Shown here: positions 20,835-31,518 of the stretch, piece by piece
Layout of the letters: the number at the start of each line of letters is the position of its first letter
How positions within the stretch are numbered: the first letter of the stretch is position 1
Assembly: GCF_040958095.1 (NCBI RefSeq)
Contig: NC_091165.1
Span: 28,931,378 to 28,995,377, forward strand
Direction of reading: 5' to 3'
Length of the DNA stretch: 64,000 bases
Origin: Procambarus clarkii
Taxonomy: Eukaryota > Arthropoda > Malacostraca > Decapoda > Cambaridae
Notes under the pieces: generated by a model
Database searches by the model: none
Seen by the model: the letters and a program-made list of their open reading frames with translations, nothing else
Told to the model about the DNA's origin: nothing
Position numbers and translations under genes: made by a program

Positions 20835-21510
20835 AGCAACAAGACCTGCAGCACGCTTTCACTAACATTAACCCCCCACGCTGGGGAAGACCGACCCATT
20901 CACCACCAGTTAATATATATCTTTTTAACAAGGATTAATTCATCCGTATCTTGTTCTCACGCCGCGACTTATTTCGTAACACAACGCTCAATTGACAATT
21001 CGTTGGTAACATGTCTCTTGGGTAATAGGGTTCCATGCCCCTCTTGTTAGGTTACAGGACGCCTTATATGTCCTCCTAACCGGTTTGTGGGAACTATGCA
21101 AGTCCTCTTTAACCTGTTATAGGAGCCATTCCTCTGCTCTCTCTCTCGAGTTATAGGTGCGAGACAGCATCGTCAAAAGGCTGCTTCACTCTGTCTCCTC
21201 GTTCAGGAACTCTTGTCTGCCTAATTCCATTATGTGTTGACCGATGACCCTAGAAGGGGTACTTCAATGCTCGTGAGAGACTGGTTTTCTCTCCTCCGAT
21301 ATGCTCGTATAATTGCCAGATTATAGTTCCATTTACCATACCGAAACGCGGTTTTCTCCTCTCGCAAATTTCTTCAACACATAGCTTGGCATAATGTGAA
21401 GGGACCCATATCCCTCACAGCCTTGAGGGAAGGGACGTGAACAACACGAACCTTGGTGTTCAGTGCACAAGAGACACACAAGCCTGTGCACAAGTGATAC
21501 ACAAACCTGT
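20835..21510. other. unannotated
   Basis: No supported gene. Short words such as CCTGTGCACAAG recur near 21480-21510 and 21635. Confidence 0.4.
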
Positions 21511-21512
21511 GC

Positions 21513-21608
21513 ACAAGTACTCACCTAATTGTACTCACCTAATTGTGCTTGCGGGGGTTGAGCTTTGGCTCTTTGGTTCCGCCTCTCAACTGTCAATCAA
21601 CTGGTGAC
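21513..21608 (-). mobile_element. CR1-like LINE 3' end fragment
   Basis: Plus-strand ACTCACCTAATTGTGCTTGC, GGGGGTTGAGCTTTGGCTCT, TTGGTTCCGCCTCTCAACTG and TCAATCAACTGGTG match 24196-24275. The first few bases (TACTCACCTAATTG) are duplicated in tandem at its edge. Confidence 0.65.
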
Positions 21609-21619
21609 AGTTGAGTGGT

Positions 21620-22040
21620 ACTAAGTGGTACACAAACCTGTGCACAAGAGGTACACACAGGGCTATACACGTGCCGGAACACATGTGGCTATGTACCTGT
21701 GCACCTCAACACACACAAGTACAGACCTGAAACAACAACTCACGTCGGGGGAAAAAAATGGCTCAAATTTGTTAATTTTGGTCCTTGTGCTGAGATGGTC
21801 TTCAGCGGAGTGTCAAGCAAACATCCGGAATGACATTTTATTTTGGTGTAGGACCTTTTTTTCGTTATCTTCTTTTGCTATCTCCTTTTTTTTAGAGTCC
21901 GCGTCTTTCCGTTCGCCATTAGGCTTTCTGCAGTTTTCGTCTTGCTTATTCGCGCCTATAGCCCCTATTTCTTACCTTCTGGTCTTCCACCTTACGTTCT
22001 TATTTCGTAGGCTCACTTTCTCTGCCACTCTTTCCTTACA
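21620..22040. other. unannotated, may belong to the next element
   Basis: A pyrimidine-rich stretch with no clear gene leads into the ribozyme-like block at 22050. It could be the 3' region of another Penelope-like copy. Confidence 0.3.
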
Positions 22041-22044
22041 TGAA

Positions 22045-22165
22045 TTGATGATGATGATGGTCCAAGAAGGACCGAAACGTGTCATTTCTTTCGTTTTCAG
22101 ATGTATGGGATGAGTGAGAACAGTATAATCGTGCTGGTGTTTGATCGTAACTAAAGGTTCCGACA
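22045..22165 (+). mobile_element. Penelope-like terminus with hammerhead-like core
   Basis: TTGATGA-TGATGAT-GGTCC-AAGAA-GGACC-GAAACGTGTC (22044-22083, hyphens added) has the box, a 5-bp hairpin with a 5-nt loop, and GAAAC. It continues with TTTTCAGATGTATGGGATGA, which is like the GATGTGTGGGTTGGGTG block at 20538. This copy keeps a TGATGA word closer to the ribozyme consensus than the TTGAGAA of the short elements. Confidence 0.55.
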
Positions 22166-22883
22166 TTTATTATGTACCACCGCCCACGGGATGGGTATTA
22201 GGTACATAGTAAATGACTAAAATTAACTGAGGATTTCACTAATGTTCATGAGGACGGGCAGCCTCGTCCACAAACAACCTGTAGCCTAACCCTCGGAGAG
22301 TGCAAAGAGTGCTTGCGCACCGTCCAATCAGAAGCTACAGATCCTCCACATGACGTCATAAGACGCCACTTATTGGCTAAAACAAGTCACATATAGTGGG
22401 CGGGACTAAGGGAAAATGCGTCTGTGTTCTACCGGACGCCATCTTGACCGGCCAGAAAAATGCACATTTACGTAAACAGATCTTAACCTCGTTGCAAAAC
22501 TTACGACGTCCTAATTTACAAGCATTTCTGCTGTCTCGTATGTCAGTTTCTTCTGTGCATGACTGTCAACGGTGTCCTTAACGATGTTATTCGTTATGCT
22601 GGATTACCGCATCGTTACATTAAACCTTTCGCTGCAGCAGTCACTATCTCCTATTTCCTCCTGTGCTCCAATTGCTAGCTGTGATTTTTCCTATTTGATG
22701 TCTTAATTATTTCACGTTAGGTGCACCTCGATGTGTTAATTGTTAGTAATTGCGCAGTTTAGGGGTTTGGGAGGGTCTAGTTAAGAATATTTCAGAGAGG
22801 TGAAAACATAATTTTTTCCATTTCCCCTCTTTCCTCCCTTTTCCCTTTTCCCTCTTCCTTCTCTTTTCCCTCCCTCTCCCCAC
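22166..22883. other. unannotated
   Basis: No supported gene. A pyrimidine-rich segment lies at 22815-22890, next to repeat R1. Confidence 0.4.
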
Positions 22884-23131
22884 ATCTCTCTCAGAAAATT
22901 TATTATTAGAAAGCACTCAAACTGTTAATAACTCTATGGAAAATACAACAAATATTTCAGACTTGGCCATAAAAACTGCATGAGGAGTCTCTGCAAATGC
23001 TGTTATTTCTTAAAGCATTTCACTTGGGCTGATCCCAGCTAGCCTATGGCACTCCCCGAAACAACACGATTCATCTTGAAAAATTGGGTGGGACTAGCCA
23101 CAAGCGTCAGACCCCCAACCTCAAACAGACA

Positions 23132-23137
<6 letters not shown>
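22884..23137 (+). repeat. dispersed repeat R1, copy 2
   Basis: A diverged copy of 14305-14640, with AAATTTATTATTAGAAAGCA, GGAAAATACAACAAATATTT, TTCTTAAAGCATTTCACTTG and CAGCTAGCCTATGG. Confidence 0.6.
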
Positions 23138-23211
<74 letters not shown>

Positions 23212-23369
23212 TAGATAAATGTCAGCAACGAAGAGTCCCGTACACCTGGTCTTACGAAGCGTTAGGTTGCCACATTGCATGACTGCTGGTGTGTAATGAT
23301 GCCTGTATCAGTGATGACATATAGTTTGGATCATGCAATATAAGGACGAATGTTATTGATCTTTCTCTA

Positions 23370-23463
<94 letters not shown>
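23138..23463. repeat. two (TA)n blocks around a unique spacer
   Basis: TA runs at 23138-23209 and 23372-23463. The 160-bp spacer holds no recognised feature. Confidence 0.95.
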
Positions 23464-23465
<2 letters not shown>

Positions 23466-23607
23466 CCTTTTTGTGCAATTTTTACAACTGTTTTTTTCTC
23501 TCTCTGAGTTAATGCCTCCTCATGAAAATGGGGAACAGGTTTATGATAATTCATAAATGTAAAAGATAAGTACATAGCAGAAAATTGTAATCAATAAACT
23601 TTAACAA

Positions 23608-23640
23608 TACCCGCACCGCTTTTCCGTAGCGGTGCGGGTA
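23608..23640. repeat. 13-bp perfect hairpin
   Basis: TACCCGCACCGCT, a 7-nt loop, then AGCGGTGCGGGTA. CTGCGGGTACACT is repeated just downstream. Confidence 0.8.
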
Positions 23641-23789
23641 CACTGCGGGTACACTCCGGTTCCCACAAATAAACAACGAAAGTCCCAACACAACGTCTAA
23701 AAATGTGCATAACAAATGAATTTGGGGAAACTGTGGAGAAAGCATTATAATAGTCACTGCATTGGCTGTAAAGACCATCATAGCCAGGT

Positions 23790-24044
23790 GGTTATCTTGA
23801 GGTTATCTTGAGATGATTTCGGGGCTTTTTAGTGTCCCCGCGGCCCGGTCCTCGACCAGGCCTCCACCCCCAGGAAGCAGCCCGTGACAGCTGACTAACT
23901 CCCAGGTACCTATTTACTGCTAGGTAACAGTGGCATTTAGGGTGAAAGAAACTTTGCCCATTTGTTTGTGCCTCGTGCGGGAATCGAACCCGCGCCACAG
24001 AATTACGAGTCCTGCGCGCTATCCACCAGGCTACGAGGCCCCTC
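23790..24044 (-). mobile_element. SINE-A copy with a different tRNA head
   Basis: The body and CTCAAGATAACC tail match the other copies, but the head reads GCCTCGTAGCCTGGTGGATA, GCGCGCAGGACTCGTAATTC and GCGGGTTCGATTCCCGC, unrelated to the GGTCGGCCGAGCGG head at 19508 and 34724. Confidence 0.9.
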
Positions 24045-24195
24045 GTAGGGCGTGGGTGTAGTTGTAGTGAAGCCAAGGTTGTTATGGCGTGTTGTGAGCC
24101 CCAGACACGCTTTCGACTCTGGTTGTTCCCAGGGAATGGTGGTGTGCAGGTTGGCGTGTCCCGGGAACGTTGCAGAACACATATATAGGTGTGTG

Positions 24196-24420
24196 TGTGT
24201 ACTCACCTATTTGTGTTTGCGGAGGTTGAGCTTTGGCTCTTTGGTACCGCCTGTCAACTGTCAATCAACTGGTGTACAGATTCCTGAGCCTACTGGGCTC
24301 TATCATATCTACATTTGAAACTGTGTATGGAGTCAGCCTCCACCACATCACTGCCTAATGCATTCCACCTGTTAACTACTCTGACACTGAAATTTTTTTT
24401 TCTAACGTGTGTGTGTGTTC
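24196..24420 (-). mobile_element. CR1-like LINE 3' end
   Basis: The minus strand encodes VRVVNRWNALGSDVVEADSI followed by HSFKCR, the conserved end of CR1/Jockey-type reverse transcriptase proteins (VxNxWNxLPxxVV...S...FK). The 3' UTR follows as CAGTTGATTGACAGTTGACA and AAGCTCAACCTCCGCAAACA. Confidence 0.75.
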
Positions 24421-24760
24421 TATACCAGGTAGAAGGAAAGCTGCAAACCAATACAAACATGACACAGCAATCAAAATTGAAGAGCACTGGAAACTGTTTC
24501 ACAACCATATAAGGAAAAATATGTCTGTGAATAACTTAGCATATGCCAAGGAGGATATCCTTTTTAATGTTGGCTTATAACCTCCAGTTCTTTCTCGCTT
24601 CCTGATTCTTGAAGAAATTCATCTCCCATTACTTTGCACTTACTTGAGTTAAACTCTAGTAATCATACTGGACAATTCTATTAGTTTGTCTAGACCGTCT
24701 TATAGTTTGTTGTAATAATTATCTGGAAGCCCATCTACATATATCAGGAACATATATATC
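24421..24760. other. unannotated
   Basis: AT-rich, with no supported gene. Some of it is probably further LINE sequence upstream of the 24196 fragment. Confidence 0.35.
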
Positions 24761-24896
24761 CAAATGTGGTGGTGCAGGGATGAGGAGGAAAGGGGAGGAA
24801 GGGAAAGGAAGGGAGGGTTAAGGGTAGGAAAGAGAGAGAGAGAGAAGAGCGGCTCACACGAGTTCAGAAGAGAATGGAGGTCAGACTCCACGAGAG

Positions 24897-24906
24897 TATA
24901 TAAGGG
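24897..24906 (+). promoter_or_regulatory. candidate TATA box
   Basis: TATATAAGGG is followed about 30 bp downstream by a possible start region (CTACTTCACCAAC) and then by a donor-like GACAG|GTACGAC at 24942/24943. The first coding exon of the WAP gene begins one base after an acceptor at 26910/26911 (TTTGGTTCACAG|G). A short 5' UTR exon of about 15-20 bp spliced over roughly 2 kb is therefore possible. No transcript evidence is available. Confidence 0.4.
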
Positions 24907-25042
24907 TGACGCCATCTACTTCACCAACACAGCCGCCGACAGGTACGACCCACACAGCCTAGTCTCTCCTCGAGCTCTCTGGGAGAACGGTTGAGGCAGC
25001 CTATCGTCTGTTCGGGAGGACTTCGAACTCGCTTGCTAGTGA

Positions 25043-25168
25043 TCCAACCTGTCCTTCTACAACCTGTTCTCCTACAACCTATCCTCCTACAACCTATCCT
25101 CCTACAACCTGTCCCCCTACAACCTGTCCTCCTTCAACCTGTCCTCCTACAACATGTCCTCCTAATAG
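25043..25168. repeat. 15-bp minisatellite
   Basis: About eight units of CCTGTCCTCCTACAA with CCTATC variants. Confidence 0.9.
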
Positions 25169-25169
25169 A

Positions 25170-26435
25170 ACGTCGCATTTTGACGTATACTATACCTAAA
25201 TCGCGAAATTGACGTACTGTCCCGTTTTGGGTCCTCTGGTAGGTTAGGATAAGGGCACTTTAGTTCGACAGTTTCTTGACGTTGGTAAATCTTACGAGGA
25301 CGGTCTATAGTGTTAGGCTGCGAGCCTATTGCCCTCGGGAGTGTTGTTAAGGTTACCACAATAGTTTACAATTGTTATTAAAACTATACTCACAAATGGT
25401 CATGCCTTTGTATACAAAATCTTGAGTGTATTATACATTTATACGAGGGAAAAGTATTAATGATAATCTAGAGCGAATCATTATAAATATACAATATATA
25501 TTTCGTATAATAACAATAACAATGCCCATTATGACAGGTTATTCAATATATGAGGCACAGCAAACATGATTAGATATATTAATAATAAAAGACAGAACAC
25601 AACAAATAACATACTCAACATAATTTAACATGTTACGAAAAAAAAATCCTAGTGTATTAACATACTGTCATTGTTCAACATGGGTTCAATTGCTTGTGAG
25701 AAAGCTATCTGTTTGTGACTAATTCCTTAATAATGGCAAGTATTCAGTTAGACATAAATCTGGCCTCCCTGCTAATTTGGTATCTTATTCTGTCTTGCAG
25801 ACTTGCAACAAATTACCCATTCCTGAGTTGAATTTTCTTACAATCAAGTTGATATTTCGGGGAAGTTTGAGTGTTCGGTGTTAAGTAAATGTCTGAAAAA
25901 AAGAGCTTGTGCTGGATGGGTGATTTCTTTTAGATAAAATGATACAATTCGTTTGTGAATCATTTTGTTCAAGTGTAGGTGTAGACATCAGGCCATACAG
26001 TAGAGTGTAGTGAGCGCGAGTGCGGGCATCTACGATGCAGCATAAACACGTTTTTTACTTAAGAAACTGACCAAAGTCAGCATTTTTTCGCGGGTCCCGT
26101 AATTCACATCCATGCAAGCTGAGATCTTGTTGAATAACTTTACATTTGATCGGGTTTTAAGATTACCAAATTCAGTTGCAATGACAATTATTCTGACTTT
26201 AATATCTCTGTTATCATCAACAAAATACTCAGTGGGACATTTGAAGGGCCAAAAGCTTTTCTGAATATTTTACCGTAAACTAAATTGTATACAGCCTTGT
26301 AACTATTGGTTTGGATAAAACGAGTTTAACGAGAAAACACAACAGCACAGTTGTCACGATTAATCGGAATACTTTTTGATTGTGTATCCTCAAATGACCC
26401 AAAAATTCTTTTCCCTCTCTCTCTCTCTCTCCCTC

Positions 26436-26436
<1 letters not shown>
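25170..26436. other. AT-rich region without visible genes
   Basis: If the TATA box at 24897 serves the WAP gene, this lies in its first intron. I found no open frame with support and no recognised repeat. Confidence 0.4.

Positions 26437-26488
<52 letters not shown>
26437..26488. repeat. (TA)n microsatellite after (CT)n
   Basis: A short CTCTCT run leads into about 50 bp of TA. Confidence 0.95.
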
Positions 26489-26490
<2 letters not shown>

Positions 26491-26754
26491 TTCAGTCTCC
26501 TTCCTTCTCACTCGCCTATTACACTCATCCACCACAGAGCACAAATTTCCTCACTTTCACTCCCCCTCAGACACAGGCAGCCATCCCTGACTCACTCTCA
26601 CAGCCACCAGCCATCCACAGCCTGTTATCTCAGCATGTCTCTTGCGTCATGGGGATGGGGGGAAGCGTATCAAATTTGCGGGGGGTTGTGTGGCAAGGAC
26701 GAGGCTGCGGAGAGTGACGGGGGTGCGGAAATAGACCTTTGTTTTTTGTGTTTT

Positions 26755-26805
26755 GAACATACATTCACATTTTCCCAGCTGCCCTGAACTATATGAAGAG
26801 TCTCT
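26755..26805 (-). mobile_element. 3' UTR scrap of the RNase H-bearing LINE
   Basis: Plus-strand ACATTCACATTTTCCCAGCT and GCCCTGAACTATATGAAG resemble the 3' end of the LINE at 11730-11805 (ACATCTGCATTTGTGCAGCT, GCCCTAGACTATATGAAG). Confidence 0.5.
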
Positions 26806-26911
26806 AGTGTGTGTGTGTGTGTTCACAACGTCTTAGTGTTGAGATTTCTTGTCGTAGAGCTTGCCTTGTTGGTTCCTAAAGACTGTTTGTTGGTGTTGTT
26901 TGGTTCACAGG

Positions 26912-27093
26912 ATGGCACCACCACCAGCCTTGTTTGTCCTGTTGATGTGGTCTGGGCTTGCCGCCGCCCAGGTCAGGTTCGAGGACCAGGGGAAGATCAC
27001 CTCTGCCATCAACAGTGTCAAGTCGATCCCACAACACAACCCATTACAAGGTCACCTGAAGCCCTCGACATTCACAAAGCCGGAACAAACCAG
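26912..27093 (+). CDS. WAP gene exon 1 (signal peptide)
   Basis: The ATG follows an acceptor-like TTCACAG|G by one base. The exon encodes the signal peptide and VRFEDQGKITSAINSVKSIP onwards, and ends in phase 2 at ACCAG|GTACTG. Confidence 0.8.
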
Positions 27094-30000
27094 GTACTGA
27101 TTATGATAGTTTTAAGCAAGTACGTTAATTACTTCTTTTATCAAGTGTTTTCCATTCTCTGCTTTATTAAACGCTTTCAATATGCAGTCACCTTTGTTTT
27201 ATTTGCTTATTACTCTTTTTATATTTCAAGACAGTTAAGTTATACTATAATACTGAAGACACAATAGTATCTGTGATATTATTGTTATACAATAGAGTGA
27301 AGTCGCAATGTATCTATGATAATTTTTTTTTTGGGGGGGGGGAGGGAGGGGAAGTGCGGTGGGATTGAACTCGCGTCCCGGGGTAACCCGATTAGCACGC
27401 ATTACCCACTGGACCACGATGAACTAAAAATCAACATAAACCGAAGTATTACTGAAATTACAAGTAGTGTGGAGGGCACTGAGCTTAGTAGCAAAATTGG
27501 GATAACATTCCAACACACACGTTAACCATAATAAGAAAAAAAAATCACGTCCGCTCATATGATTAATGCTCAAAGGCTGGTTTTGCTTGCATCTATTTGT
27601 AAAATTACTTAAATTCCTCTAAACTGCGTGCTGCTTTTTCACGTTACAGTGACGGAGTACAGTACCCTACAGTGTTTGCTAATAAATGGTCTTATTAATG
27701 ATACACAAGGTCTTCCACCACCGATTTTCTGAAGCTATCGACATTCCTTTGTATCTTACTGAAGTGTTATTTTAGCTTGCTGATGAAACCCGACTAATCT
27801 TCAGTGTCGCGTAAACTAACACACTATTGCTATCTACTCACCGTTCACTCGACTACACGCTTCATCCTCATACTACACGCTAGAGAGTCGCCAACAAGCC
27901 AGGTGCAATGGTTTGACAACATGTAAGCATGTTTCGCTATTAGTTGTATCAAGCAGTGCTCGATTACGCCATGAAATCACATGGACGTGATGCGTCCACG
28001 TGGCTTTGTTGTCCTCGTACGTCTTCGTGGGTTAGAAGACGTACGAGGACAACACTTCAACACAGTGTTGTCCTTCAACACACTTCAACACTTCAGTGTT
28101 GAAGCCGTACGGCTTCAGTGTCTTTTCAATAATGAGTTATTTGATTCCACCATTTCAGATTTGCTCCCGACGGGCTGGAGAGTCTGGACTCACTGGGAGT
28201 GTTGACAGACAAGGAGTGTCAGCAGTGTTCCATCACTGACCGAGAACTAGCTCTCAGGTGCTGTCAGTCCAGGCGCACCTGCTGCTCTTCCATCCTGTCA
28301 CCTGAACCGGGAGTTCAGACAGGTCAAATTCCACCAGAGGCCTTCCCAGGACCTTCCCGGTTGTCAGGGCCTCTTCCGCGCCAAACTCCGGATCATGCTG
28401 GTCCCCCGGGGTTGATCGGATCGCTGGGGGAGAAGGTTGGGGCCTGTCCGGTAGTAACTCGGAGGGTTCCCACAGGCTTCAGCAGGTTCGCGGACGATGC
28501 TTGCGTGGCGGAGTGCAGCGGTGACTTCCACTGCCCAGACCTGCTGAAGTGTTGTCCCGTCGGCTGCTCCACCGTCTGCCTCACCCCACAAGGAGGTCAG
28601 CACTGCCTTCCTCAGTACACGTCGCACTTCTTCCCTCATACAACCACACTCGTAGAGTCTGGCTCATAAATAAGTACAAATTTAACATTGATCACATGGA
28701 TCTATACATTTAATCACATACAAATAATTATAATTTAAAAAAAAATAAGAAAGTTATGTAAAAGATACTCAATTTTGTATAGCAGAAATCATATTGCTTT
28801 TAGTCTCTACTGGCTGGCGTCATACAACCAGCTTCTAATCTTCTAATCTAAGATATTATTATATTTATCAGATTTGCTGAGCAGTATTAAAGATCTTTCC
28901 CGGGTCCTTTGATGGTCTTAAATACTTTTGTTAAATCTCTTTCTACGCATTTTCTTTCACGACTGAATAAACCATATATTTTCTTAAATTATGGTAGACA
29001 AAACTGTGCACAATATTTCAGAATTGGACGTACGAATGAACAGTGTAGTTAGGATGACTTTCTCAGATGACATCGAGCAACAATCCAAGAGAAGCTTAAT
29101 ATTTTGTTAGCATTCTGGCGCAGTCTCCGTTTTAATGGTCCAGTTTAGTAGACTAAAACTAAAGCGTCCTTGAATGCAGATGTAATTAAACCCAGATGCC
29201 TAAGATATTACTGCCCAGATATGCATTTCTTCCATTCTATCGAGGATAGAATGGGCCTATATATATATATATGGCCTATATATATATATAACTCCTATTA
29301 ACAAGCAATCCTTTTCTTAATTTTTTTTCAGTCCAAACTGTTTCAGTATGATGTTTTGTTTTGAATCTGTATGACACTGTTTTTTTTTAATTTTCTCTGC
29401 CATGTATTACTACTCCCTCTCCTTGTCTGATTGATGTTTGATTCACTGTAAAACAATTTGTATCTTTAAATATTGTATCTCAGTTTTTTATCTCTAAATC
29501 TTGTATTCTTCTGTAAGTTTCATGTATTCTGCGTTCTTCCCTGTTTCTGTTTCAGTAATATATATGTTGATTCTGTGCAACATGTGCCCTTAACTCATGA
29601 ATTTAACTTATATTACTCCTGCAATTTATGCAATATCTATTTAATATGTTGCTATGTTAATGCTTGTGACATAGAAATTGTCCCAGTAGTCAATAAAGGT
29701 GCCTTGCATTATTCGATCAACTGGCAGCAGATTTCAATTGTTCTGGATATCAGTTCGTGGCCAACTAACTTACCCCAACCTAATTTTTTGTTTTGTTTTA
29801 ATATTTAACAACAATTACGCACACTACATGTCATCAGTTGAGCAAAATCTTTAATGTGTTAATACTGATTCTCTCCAACAGCGATTCATCCGACAACAAA
29901 GCCCGGGTCGTGTCCAAAACAAAGCTCGCTTGGCTTCCCAGGTCACCGCTTGGGAGTACTTGGGCTGTCTTCGGCCTCAAAAGACCCAGCAGCCATCTCC

Positions 30001-30492
30001 CCAGAGACGCAGGCACGTATCCTGGAGCAACAAGATGAGAAAGAACGCCGTCTAAACCGAAAGGAACGTCGCGGGGAACGCAGGAGGCGTAGGTCACTTC
30101 CAGAGGAGGAACAAAATGTCAATTTTCTGAAGCAGATTCATAGTCGGGTAACGCGCTCATTCCACCGCCCCGAACAAGACGACCATCGAGAGAGACAACG
30201 AAACCGCTGGGAGCGGAATCGCGGACGCATACAGCGATCAACCGAAGTCGACCATCAGGATGACCGGTTAGGCCACGCTCAGCTAGACGGCATCCGATCA
30301 GATGAGAACGATGAGGGTGAAGCAACAATCATCAGACGCGTTGCTCGCCAGGCAGGGCCTCACCAACCAGGTTTCTTAGTTGATCCATCATGTCAGGACG
30401 AGTGCGTCACTGACTTTGATTGTCCTGCTAATCTGAAGTGCTGTTTCCAGGGCAAAAACTGTCGCCTGTGTTTTAGTCCCACATTCCCTTAA
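26912..30492 (+). CDS. secreted protein with two WAP four-disulfide-core domains
   Basis: Three exons, 26912-27093, 28159-28595 and 29882-30492, join in phase (182+437+611 = 1230 nt, 409 residues). Residues 1-19 are a signal peptide (MAPPPALFVLLMWSGLAAA). A small Cys-rich stretch follows (KECQQCSITDRELALRCC, about 80-103), then a Pro/Gly linker. WAP domain 1 has all eight cysteines at 157, 176, 180, 186, 192, 193, 197 and 201. WAP domain 2 starts at KPGSCP (Cys 217) and finishes with Cys 377, 381, 387, 393, 394, 400 and 403. About 160 residues rich in Arg, Glu and Asp lie between its first and second cysteines. WAP domains are often protease inhibitors or antibacterial in crustaceans; no specific target can be inferred here. 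The exon 2 donor (GGAG|GTCAGC) is weak. No AATAAA was found soon after the stop. Confidence 0.8.
27094..28158. other. WAP gene intron 1
   Basis: It holds a tRNA-type SINE head on the minus strand near 27355-27420 (GGATTGAACTCGCGTCCCGG, CACTGGACCACGATGAAC) and a long hairpin at 28008-28053. Confidence 0.7.
28008..28053. repeat. 19-bp perfect hairpin in intron 1
   Basis: GTTGTCCTCGTACGTCTTC, an 8-nt loop and the exact complement. Further short palindromes (CACTTCAGTGTTGAAG, GAAGCCGTACGGCTTC) follow immediately, so the last 130 bp of the intron can fold heavily. Confidence 0.85.
28159..28595 (+). CDS. WAP gene exon 2 (Cys-rich stretch and WAP domain 1)
   Basis: The acceptor CCATTTCAG completes the split Arg codon and opens FAPDGLESLDSL. 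The exon carries ACPVV, CVAECSGDFHCPDLLKCC and GCSTVCLTP. If the donor is not used, the frame runs on 25 codons to a stop at 28669, which would give a shorter single-WAP product of about 230 residues. Confidence 0.8.
28596..29881. other. WAP gene intron 2
   Basis: AT-rich, with short TA runs near 29262-29290. No further exon was found inside it. Confidence 0.6.
29882..30492 (+). CDS. WAP gene exon 3 (interrupted WAP domain 2)
   Basis: The acceptor CTCTCCAACAG gives A-IHPTTKPGSCPKQ in frame. The exon continues through a basic/acidic low-complexity insert (RKERRGERRRRRSLPEEE, REDDHRE-like runs) to CQDECVTDFDCPANLKCC, FQGKNCRLCFSP and a stop. Cys spacing in the last half closely copies WAP domain 1. 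Confidence 0.8.
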
Positions 30493-30528
30493 CCTGGGAC
30501 CTTAAAAAAATGGTCCTGAGCGCCTCGG

Positions 30529-30529
<1 letters not shown>

Positions 30530-30592
<63 letters not shown>
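30530..30592. repeat. (GT)n microsatellite
   Basis: About 62 bp of GT, starting 40 bp after the WAP stop codon. Confidence 0.97.
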
Positions 30593-30593
<1 letters not shown>

Positions 30594-30896
30594 GGGAGAG
30601 TCCAGGGATGTGGGTTCGAGCCCATCGTACGGACTCGATATTTCCTATATACCATTTCGTCCACTGGTTGTCAGGGAGGCGAGCTACCACCCAGTAAGTA
30701 CCAGACGAATACACTGACCACCATATGGACAGACCAGACAGTGTGGCTCTCTAATCGTCAGAATTACGGTGGTATATTGTTACTTGTATGGCAGGTGTCG
30801 GCAGGTAGTGACCCCCCCCCCTCCAACGATGAGGGGGGGTCTTGAAAGAGCTTGAAAGAGAAAGGGAATAATCAGGAGAAAGTGCCAAGCCATTAC

Positions 30897-30898
<2 letters not shown>

Positions 30899-30970
<72 letters not shown>
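30899..30970. repeat. (TA)n microsatellite
   Basis: TA run left of the palindrome. Confidence 0.97.
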
Positions 30971-30975
<5 letters not shown>

Positions 30976-31058
30976 CAACTAGTATTGTAAGATCTGTTCA
31001 CTTGAGAATGAACCATGGAGTTCGAAACGTCGTGCAAATTATACAAATAAGTGTAATA

Positions 31059-31102
<44 letters not shown>

Positions 31103-31193
31103 TATTACACTTATTTGTATAATTTGCACGACGTTTCGAACTCCATGGTTCATTCTCAAGTGAACAGATCTTACAATACTAGTTGATTTTATA
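30968..31193. mobile_element. 226-bp perfect palindrome with (TA)n centre, Penelope-related terminus
   Basis: The arms (30968-31062 and about 31099-31193) are exact inverted copies. Each contains CACTTGAGAAT-GAAC-CATGGA-GTTC-GAAACGTCGTG, where the hairpin stem GAAC/GTTC replaces the GGTCC/GGACC of the other family while both flanking boxes are kept. The minus arm continues into 31194-31330, a likely 3' UTR of the parent element. Confidence 0.75.
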
Positions 31194-31328
31194 CCCGCAT
31201 TAGGTCAGGTGATAATACAATGAAGGTGAAAACATGGGGGGATTTTAAGGGATAAACATAGGGGCTGCAGAAGGCTTATTGGCCCATACGAGGCATCTCC
31301 TATCCAAACACAAAGATTAATCCAGTGG

Positions 31329-31329
<1 letters not shown>

Positions 31330-31400
<71 letters not shown>
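31330..31400. repeat. (TA)n microsatellite
   Basis: A TA run that separates the inserted block from the rest of the split SINE-C. Confidence 0.97.
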
Positions 31401-31401
<1 letters not shown>

Positions 31402-31423
31402 CACTTGGAAGGTGTCAGGATAA

Positions 31424-31518
31424 CACTGCTCCTGTGCTAGGTAAGTCCACTACGGGCTCACCATAGCCCGTGCTACTTGGAACTTGTTCCGAGTAGCTGA
31501 ATCTATAACAACAACACA
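31424..31518 (+). mobile_element. 95-bp two-hairpin mini-retroposon inside SINE-C
   Basis: It is bounded by the 11-bp direct repeat TGTCAGGATAA (31413-31423 and 31519-31529). It contains ACGGGCTCACCATAGCCCGT, then a 12-bp stem GCTACTTGGAAC/GTTCCGAGTAGC, and a (CAA)n tail. Here a 5' extension of about 28 bp precedes the first hairpin. Confidence 0.8.
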
